A stretch of 64,000 nucleotides of DNA, from assembly GCA_947044405.1 (NCBI GenBank), contig CAMRHE010000133.1:4171001-4235000 (forward strand). The letters are read 5' to 3'. The notes under the pieces were generated by a model. That model was not told the DNA's origin. It did not search any database and saw only the letters and a program-made list of their open reading frames with translations. The translations under genes were made by a program, and so were the position numbers. This DNA comes from Leptodactylus fallax. Taxonomy: Eukaryota; Chordata; Amphibia; Anura; Leptodactylidae. Positions 58,180-64,000 of the stretch are shown in pieces; within the stretch, counting starts at the first letter, position 1, and every line of letters begins with the position of its first letter.

Positions 58180-60231
58180 TCACTCTTTGTTGTCCTGAAC
58201 CTGGGACAACACTGCACCCAAACCTTGGTGACTTGCATCTGTGTACAAGCGGAATGGCTGACTGTAGTCGGGATAGGCTAGAATTGGTGGTTGCATCAGA
58301 AGTGCTTTAAGCGCTTGAAAGGCTTCCTCTTGACGCGCTGTCCAGTCTACCGGAAGCTTTCGGTTGTAGTTTTCTCTGGGACAACCGCGCAACAACTCGT
58401 TCAGAGGCTCGGCTACTTGGGCGAAGTGTGGTATGAAACGCCGGTAGTAACCTGCGAATCCAAGGAAGCTTCGGACTTCTTTGACGGTAGTTGGTCTTCG
58501 CCAGTTCTGGACTGCAGTGATCTTTTCAGGATCAGGTTGAACGCCTTGTGCGCTCACGACATGCCCAAGGTAGTGAACTTGGGGTTTCAACAGGTGGCAC
58601 TTGGAGGGCTTCATCTTTAGGCCGTGCTGTATAAGTACCTTGAATACCTCGGACAGGTGACGAAGGTGTTCTTGGTATGTCCGGGAGAATACAATAACAT
58701 CGTCCAGGTACAGTAGCACACTCTGGAAATTCTCATGGCCGAGGCACCTCTCCATAAGCCGTTGGAATGTGGCTGGGGCATTACATAGCCCAAATGGCAT
58801 ACTATTGAATTCAAAGAGTCCCATCGGGGTCGTAAACGCAGTCTTTTCACGATCTTCAGGCGCCATAGGGACTTGCCAGTATCCACTGGTTAAGTCCAGG
58901 GTCGAGAAACAGGTAGCTGATCCCAAAGCCGTTAGAGATTCCTCAATCCGCGGCAATGGGTATGCGTCTTTGTGCGTGACGTTGTTGAGTTTACGATAGT
59001 CCACACAAAATCGTAGGGTTCCGCCTTTCTTCTTGACAAGGACTAGCGGGGCTGCCCAGGGGCTGTTACTCTCCCGGATGACATCAGCATCTCGCATCTC
59101 TTGGATCAACTTTTTCACCGGTTGGTACATCGCGGGTGGTATTGGACGGTGACGCTCCTTGATTGGATGGTGGTCGCCAGTCAGAACGCGATGTTGTATG
59201 GTCGTGGTCCTACCAAAGTCCAATGGGTGTTTGCTGAATGCCTGTTGGTAACGCTTGGCCACATTGCGAACCCCACTGATGTGCTCTATAGGGGTATTGG
59301 CGTCTCCCACGTTCAATTCATCCCACCAGGACTTCGTGGCTCCATTCTGAATGTTCTCAGCAGCTTGGGTGGAACGCTGTGTGGCGGTAGAATCACCAGA
59401 GAGAATGTCTTCTGGTGCTAACCGTTGTAGCAGGGCCACAGAGTGGAACTTGTGGAGGTTCACGGGAGCATCGCCCAAGTTGACTAAGCGGACAGGAACA
59501 CGTCCATTGGAAACTGTGACAAGGCTGCGGGCAGCCATGACAAGTGGTTGGCCATCTATCTGTATGGGTTGTAGCAAGGCCTCGTAGTCCTGATTTTCTA
59601 TGCCCGGACGGACACGGCACCACACCATAGTTTCTGTTCCAGGCTGTAGGGTTACTGGACGGGTATCTTGGATCCGGACTCGACCAATTTCACCTTGTTT
59701 GTTGGCGAACTTGTGCTGGGCATTGAGTACACGAATGGCCCGCTGAATGGTCTTCTGGTCACTGGGAGAAGCTGTAAGGAGAGAGGCATGCAAGGTATCC
59801 AACACTTCTGCAAAGCAATGGCGTAAAACATTCATGCCTAATATTACAACTGCAAACCTATCATCCTCTACATCAGTGACAATTACACCCTGTCTAGGCA
59901 GTTTCAAGTCCCCAATCTGGATAGTGGGTTCCCAATAACCCTGCTGTGGTATGGCCTGTCCATTGCTGGCACACAGATTTATCCATGTGTCAGGTGTTCT
60001 ATTCAACACACCTAAGTCCCAATGTTCAAGGAACACCTGCTTGCGCAGGGTTGTTACCTGAGATCCAGTGTCCACCAACGCTGTCAGAGGGACGCCGTTC
60101 ACCCGGATTGTGATGTGTGGGCAGGCTGAGACGAAGCGTGACAATGGCACTGAAGATTCACCTGGGCCCTTCTTCTTTCCTCCCGAGGGGCGGCCCGCTG
60201 CCTCGGGGGTGGCCCGTTTAACTGAAAACAC
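58180..60231 (-). CDS. pol: gypsy Pol, protease and reverse transcriptase
   Basis: 683 codons, open from the gag overlap. Residues 51-57 (ALVDTGS) are the aspartic protease active site. The reverse transcriptase spans about 360-600, with LRFCVDYRKLN, STLDLTSGYWQVP (D446, first catalytic Asp) and LLYLDDVIVF (catalytic YLDD, 508-511). RNase H begins at RLYTDASHQG (TDAS 664-667). Translation ends at an in-frame TGA (58182-58180) inside RNase H, while the frame continues open beyond. Position 60231 is a GTG, not an ATG, and the frame overlaps gag, so expression by frameshifting is more likely than a separate start. Confidence 0.93.
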   Translation of the reverse strand: MFSVKRATPEAAGRPSGGKKKGPGESSVPLSRFVSACPHITIRVNGVPLTALVDTGSQVTTLRKQVFLEHWDLGVLNRTPDTWINLCASNGQAIPQQGYWEPTIQIGDLKLPRQGVIVTDVEDDRFAVVILGMNVLRHCFAEVLDTLHASLLTASPSDQKTIQRAIRVLNAQHKFANKQGEIGRVRIQDTRPVTLQPGTETMVWCRVRPGIENQDYEALLQPIQIDGQPLVMAARSLVTVSNGRVPVRLVNLGDAPVNLHKFHSVALLQRLAPEDILSGDSTATQRSTQAAENIQNGATKSWWDELNVGDANTPIEHISGVRNVAKRYQQAFSKHPLDFGRTTTIQHRVLTGDHHPIKERHRPIPPAMYQPVKKLIQEMRDADVIRESNSPWAAPLVLVKKKGGTLRFCVDYRKLNNVTHKDAYPLPRIEESLTALGSATCFSTLDLTSGYWQVPMAPEDREKTAFTTPMGLFEFNSMPFGLCNAPATFQRLMERCLGHENFQSVLLYLDDVIVFSRTYQEHLRHLSEVFKVLIQHGLKMKPSKCHLLKPQVHYLGHVVSAQGVQPDPEKITAVQNWRRPTTVKEVRSFLGFAGYYRRFIPHFAQVAEPLNELLRGCPRENYNRKLPVDWTARQEEAFQALKALLMQPPILAYPDYSQPFRLYTDASHQGLGAVLSQVQDNKE

Positions 60232-61187
60232 TGAGGCCTGGTGTGTCCATATCTATGGCAATAGGTACAGTATGGCCTCTCACTCTGCGGAGGTTTCACT
60301 GAAGACGGACGTCTGGGTGGCGACTCAGGTGAGATGTTGAGACTTCGCAAAGGATCACTGGACGATGAAGACGGCTGGGTCAGACGATCTAGACGGACGG
60401 TGATCTGTTCCATGGCACGGGTCAGATGATCCACTCGGGCCAGAAGGTCATCTCTGGAGTCCGCTGGTGTAGTCTGAGCAGTTTGGGCGGCAGGTGAGGT
60501 ACCCAGAGGTAGTGGCAGGACAACTGGAGCAATGCTTGTTGAGGGTCCAGGTGAGGGAGCACAGATGACTGGGCTCGGCTGGGGCTGCTCCTGTCCCAAG
60601 ACCTGGATGGCAAGGGCCTTGAAGTCAGCAAACGTGATGCTGGGATGTTGTGCAGCAAGCATTCGCAACTGACTCTGGAGCAATGTGGTACCCGCCCCTT
60701 CTATGAAGCGGTCAAGCAAGATTTTATCAGAGTCCACATTTTCACGTGGATCCACTTGCACCACAGCTCTGAACGCCTCTTGGAGGGATAAAGCATAGTC
60801 CCGCAGGGTCTCACCAGGTAGTTGTCGTCTGGAAAAGAAGCGCATCTTTACCTCGGAGACAGATCGCACGTCAAAGTTCACCTGGAGTTTGTCCAGAATT
60901 TGCCCAGGGGTTCTTTTATCAGAGGCAGGCCAGGATTTGACCTCCCTAGCTGCAGCACCCTCAAGCTGGCCCAGCAGGATCTGTATCTGCTGTTCTGTAT
61001 TCAGAGGATAGAACTGGAAGAGAGACAGCATCTTCTCACGAAAGTCCCTGAGGGTATGCGCCTCCCCTTTGTAGCGCGGCAGCCATGGTGCGCCAGGGTA
61101 AAATGGCATGGAGAATGGTAGGCTGCTCGCCATGGGCACTGCTGGATCACTAGAAACAGATGGCACAATGTCACTTTGCTCAGTCAT
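60099..61187 (-). CDS. gag: gypsy Gag (capsid/nucleocapsid)
   Basis: 362 residues, ATG at 61187, intact. The N-terminal half holds a retrotransposon Gag capsid-like region (RYKGEAHTLRDFREKMLSLF, LLGQLEGAAAREVKSW, SRRQLPGETLRDYALSLQEA). Then follows a Pro/Ser/Thr-rich linker and a single CCHC zinc knuckle, CTYCHRYGHTRPQC, at 307-320, which binds nucleic acid. Gag would form the cytoplasmic particle that packages the RNA. It overlaps pol by 133 bases, with pol in the -1 frame. Confidence 0.93.
   Translation of the reverse strand: MTEQSDIVPSVSSDPAVPMASSLPFSMPFYPGAPWLPRYKGEAHTLRDFREKMLSLFQFYPLNTEQQIQILLGQLEGAAAREVKSWPASDKRTPGQILDKLQVNFDVRSVSEVKMRFFSRRQLPGETLRDYALSLQEAFRAVVQVDPRENVDSDKILLDRFIEGAGTTLLQSQLRMLAAQHPSITFADFKALAIQVLGQEQPQPSPVICAPSPGPSTSIAPVVLPLPLGTSPAAQTAQTTPADSRDDLLARVDHLTRAMEQITVRLDRLTQPSSSSSDPLRSLNISPESPPRRPSSVKPPQSERPYCTYCHRYGHTRPQCFQLNGPPPRQRAAPREERRRAQVNLQCHCHASSQPAHTSQSG
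60216..60222 (-). promoter_or_regulatory. candidate -1 frameshift site (G UUA AAC)
   Basis: Within the gag-pol overlap the minus strand reads CAG TTA AAC in the gag frame, so GTTAAAC is a heptamer in register for -1 slippage. Arteriviruses are known to use GUUAAAC. GC-rich sequence follows, which could form the stimulatory structure. Untested, and another site in the overlap is possible. Confidence 0.45.
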
Positions 61188-61928
61188 GTTGTTTGCAGGT
61201 ATGACTGGAATTAGGTCGCCGTCTCTTTAAGAAACTCAACTGCTTGCTGGCAGGGAATGGAGACTACAACTTGGAATGCTGTCCCTTTAAGAATGCTGTA
61301 GCTATTAACAGGGTCACTGTGATGCAGGCTGACGGTGTGCTCCCCCTCTTTAATGGTGGCACTCCCCACGGACACGGTACACGGAAAACACTCGCTGGGG
61401 CCGTGGGAGGACTGAAGACAAAGACAGGGAGGCACAGTACTCACTGACAGCAACTGCAGTGTGGACCAGAGATCAGCGGTGCACAGCAGGGACGGTGATG
61501 CGGCACCGGAGAGTCAGAAATGGTGCCGGCACGTTCGCCTTTCACTTTCTTGTATGGGTGCGCTGGAGCATTGCGCTCAGCATTCTGGGCTCTCCTAAGA
61601 TGGCGGCAGATGGGTCTCCTGGCCTCATGGGCAGTGCTAAAAATCTCCCGCACTTTTGCAAGGTACAGTTAACCCTTTGTGGGCATTCTTACACAGCGAT
61701 GTGGCGCAGCAAACAAGTCCTGGGCGTTTTAACTCTTCCAGGGCTGTAACACACTGAGAGGACAGTCTTTAGGGCTTACTTCAGGGGTATAGGGCTCCCC
61801 CCTCTTTGTTGCAAGCACTCTCAGGGAATAAACTTGATCTTAGCAAAGTCCACAATAAAGACCGATGCTCTGGAGACAATTTGGCGCACTTTTCGTGGCG
61901 ACTTTCTCAAAATGGCACACACCCGTAT
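61188..61928 (-). other. gypsy 5' leader region
   Basis: 740 bases between the primer-binding site and gag ATG. No long frame with recognised motifs on the minus strand; presumed leader and packaging region. Confidence 0.6.
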
Positions 61929-61944
61929 CCTGTTCGTGACGCCA
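61929..61944 (-). other. primer-binding site
   Basis: Minus-strand TGGCGTCACGAACAGG starts eight bases after the 5' LTR. TGG at the start pairs with a tRNA 3' CCA. I could not assign the tRNA. The 8-base gap (AGAAAAAC) is longer than usual. Confidence 0.7.
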
Positions 61945-61952
61945 GTTTTTCT

Positions 61953-63073
61953 TGCGGTGACCAGATGGAAGGTAACGCTGCAGTTGGGATTGCGGGGTGC
62001 AAACAGCGCAGACTTGTCACGGTCTCTGGGCACGAGGGCGCAGCGCTGGTGCTGTCCCACGTTACCACCACTGGTACCGGTGATGAGCGGGCTGCACAAA
62101 TGTTGGTGGTGATTGTTCCCCCGGGGCGCTTCCCCTATACTGTGCCGACTGGTGGTGTTTGGGGCGCCCTGATGTTGTCGGTGCAGAGTCAGACACAGAA
62201 ACGGTTGTAAAGTTGAACTTTTACTTCCATGGGTGTGGAGGCACAAATGCTTAAACAGTTTCTTCAATACAAAACAACGGGGTACGCCTGGTGACACAGC
62301 AAAGTCCTGGGGTGCAGGGTAGACTTGATGAAAGGTGTTCCTAGCCCCTTATACTTCAGTGTTACAGCCCTGAGGTGCGTCTGGGCTCCTATTTGGCTCA
62401 TAGGAGGATGCCCACCATGATACTAGTACATAATATTCCCCACTCACGTTATGTGGTCCTGATAGCTCAGAGTTTCGGGGTGCAATAGTCAGGGTGGCAG
62501 GATATTCCACAGGTCTGGCCTTGGCCCCTGGATCCTGTGATACTTGCTATGGAGCACGTGTTCCAGAATGTTCTCTCCACAGTCTCATGCTGACAAGATA
62601 ATGATGCTTGACTTCCTTCAGGGCGATGGCTAGGCAGACAGGGGACAGGATCTTCTGAATAGCTGGAGTATGTCAGCTCTCCAACCTTCCTGGGCCTGTC
62701 TAGGACTTGAGATTCCTGCACTAAACTCACTGCTTTCTTCACAGGACATCACACTTATCTCCTCACCTCCTCCACCTAACACTCCACACTTCTCACTCCT
62801 CACACGCAGGACCTTCCTGCAGGGGTGTTACCATGGGGACCCAGTGATCAGCTGACTCCTCCCCTTTTCCCAGGCGATGTCCTCCCATTGGACATTTGGT
62901 TACTATTCAATCCTATGGGAGGTGTAATGCATGTGTGAGGCTCACTAGGTGGCGCTGTGTTGTGTGAGACTCAGGACCCCCTGCTATGTCACACAGGCTA
63001 TGAAGCAACAGGAAATAATACAATGCACAGAGATCACCCTCAGCCCAGCCATAGCCAGCTCTGGGATGCCACA
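61953..63073 (-). repeat. 5' LTR (1,121 bp)
   Basis: Near-identical to the 3' LTR. The differences I see include a shorter G run near 61995, gaTGAGCGGG versus gaTGAGGGGG, and ggCTCATAG versus ggCACATAG. It would hold the promoter for minus-strand transcription, but I could not pick a convincing TATA box. Confidence 0.95.
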
Positions 63074-64000
63074 GATGTACTTATTGTGTCCGGGTTATCT
63101 TCTCATACATGTAGTGTCCTCCTGATAACCAGCCATGATGTCCTTATTGTGTCTGGGTTATCTTCTCATATATGTAGTGTCCCTCCTGATAACCAGCCAT
63201 GAAGTCCTTATTGTGTCCGGGTTATCTTCTCATACATGTAGTGTCCTCCTGATAACCAGCCATGATGTCCTTATTGTGTCCGGGTTATCTTCTCATACAA
63301 GTAGTGTCCCTCCTGATAACCAGCCATGAAGTCCTTATTGTGGTCAGGTTATCTTCACATACATGTAGTGTCCTCCTGATAACCAGCCATGATGTCCTTA
63401 TTGTGTCCGGGTTATCTTCTCATACATGTAGTGTCCTCCTGATAACCAGCCATGATGTCCTTATTGTGGTCAGGTTGTCTTCTCATACATGTAGTGTCCT
63501 CCTGATAACCAGCCATGATGTCCTTATTGTGTCCGGGTTATCTTCTCATACATGTAGTGTCCTCCTGATAACCAGCCACGATATCCTTATTGTGTCCGGG
63601 TTATCCTCTCATACATGTAGTGTCCTCCTGATAACCAGCCATGATGTCCTTATTGTGTCCGGGTTATCTTCTCATACATGTAGTGTCCTCCTGATAACCA
63701 GCCATGATGTCCTTATTGTGTCCGGGTTATCTTCTCATACATGTAGTGTCCTCCTGATAACCAGCCATGATGTCCTTATCGTGTCGGGGTTATCTTCTCA
63801 TACATGTAGTGTCCCTCCTGATAACCAGCCATGAAGTCCTTATTGTGGTCGGGTTATCTTCTCATACATGTAGTGTCCTCCTGATAACCAGCCATGATGT
63901 GATGTCTTTATTGTGTCCGGGTTATCTTCTCATACATGTAGTGTCCCTCCTGATAACCAGCCATGATGTCCTTATTGTGGTCGGGTTATCTTCTCATACA
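63074..64000. repeat. 63/64-bp minisatellite, right block (to window edge)
   Basis: The same unit as the left block. The first ~500 bases match 53734 onward nearly base for base, including the rare 'atcttcacatac' unit. An open frame at 63262-63834 is a 21-residue repeat artefact. The array continues beyond the window. Confidence 0.95.

Larger units (their letters stand above)
54637..63073 (-). mobile_element. complete Ty3/gypsy LTR retrotransposon
   Basis: An 8,437-bp element flanked by GATG at 54633-54636 and 63074-63077, inserted in the 63/64-bp minisatellite. On the minus strand the order is LTR, primer-binding site, gag, pol (protease, reverse transcriptase, RNase H, integrase), polypurine tract, LTR. 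Integrase after RNase H is the gypsy arrangement. No envelope-like frame follows pol. The LTRs differ, by eye, at about seven bases plus one single-base length change in 1.12 kb, which implies a recent insertion. Gag is intact; pol has one stop. Confidence 0.95.

Overview
The window looks like intergenic DNA from an anuran amphibian (frog or toad). The evidence is the mix of repeats: CR1 and L1/Tx1 non-LTR retrotransposons, several Tc1-like transposons, a Ty3/gypsy LTR retrotransposon, many foldback MITEs that start TTAAAGG and sit at TTAA sites (the T2 type known from Xenopus), and a large family of palindromic hAT-like MITEs. I found no host protein-coding gene, tRNA, rRNA or CRISPR array. 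Every long reading frame I can interpret belongs to a transposon or is a by-product of a tandem repeat.

Layout. 1-5.7 kb: a LINE 3' end whose coding segment has expanded into a 52-bp minisatellite, then a Tc1-like element (1808-3247) inserted in a TTAA foldback MITE, then further MITEs. 5.7-19.4 kb: a mosaic of TTAA MITEs, hAT-like foldback MITEs, a 31-bp satellite array with a 93-bp higher-order repeat (8040-8637) and a 978-bp TTAA element (13671-14648). 19.5-21.1 kb: a nearly intact Tc1-like transposon (one frameshift). 21.2-26.4 kb: an L1/Tx1 LINE of about 5.1 kb with a perfect 14-bp target-site duplication, very GC-rich over its first 3.9 kb. 28.8-31.6 kb: a deleted Tc1-like element split by a 5'-truncated CR1. 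35.5-37.1 kb: a 46-bp minisatellite of about 34 copies, ending at a hAT-like MITE terminus. 37-48 kb: mostly unassigned AT-rich sequence with scattered MITEs. 48.2-49.2 kb: a young hAT-like MITE carrying a second 46-bp array, nested in an older member of the same family. 51.7-64.0 kb: a Tc1/mariner fragment, then a hAT-like MITE end that opens into a 63/64-bp minisatellite running to the window edge. That array is interrupted by a complete Ty3/gypsy element (54637-63073, minus strand) with 1.12-kb LTRs, gag and pol, flanked by a 4-bp duplication.

The parts interact mainly through nesting: Tc1 in MITE, CR1 in Tc1, MITE in MITE, gypsy in minisatellite. The most striking pattern is that several unrelated minisatellites lie inside or against members of one hAT-like MITE family, as though that family repeatedly seeds tandem arrays. 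Boundaries were read by eye. Those with a stated duplication or terminal repeat are base-precise; the others are approximate.
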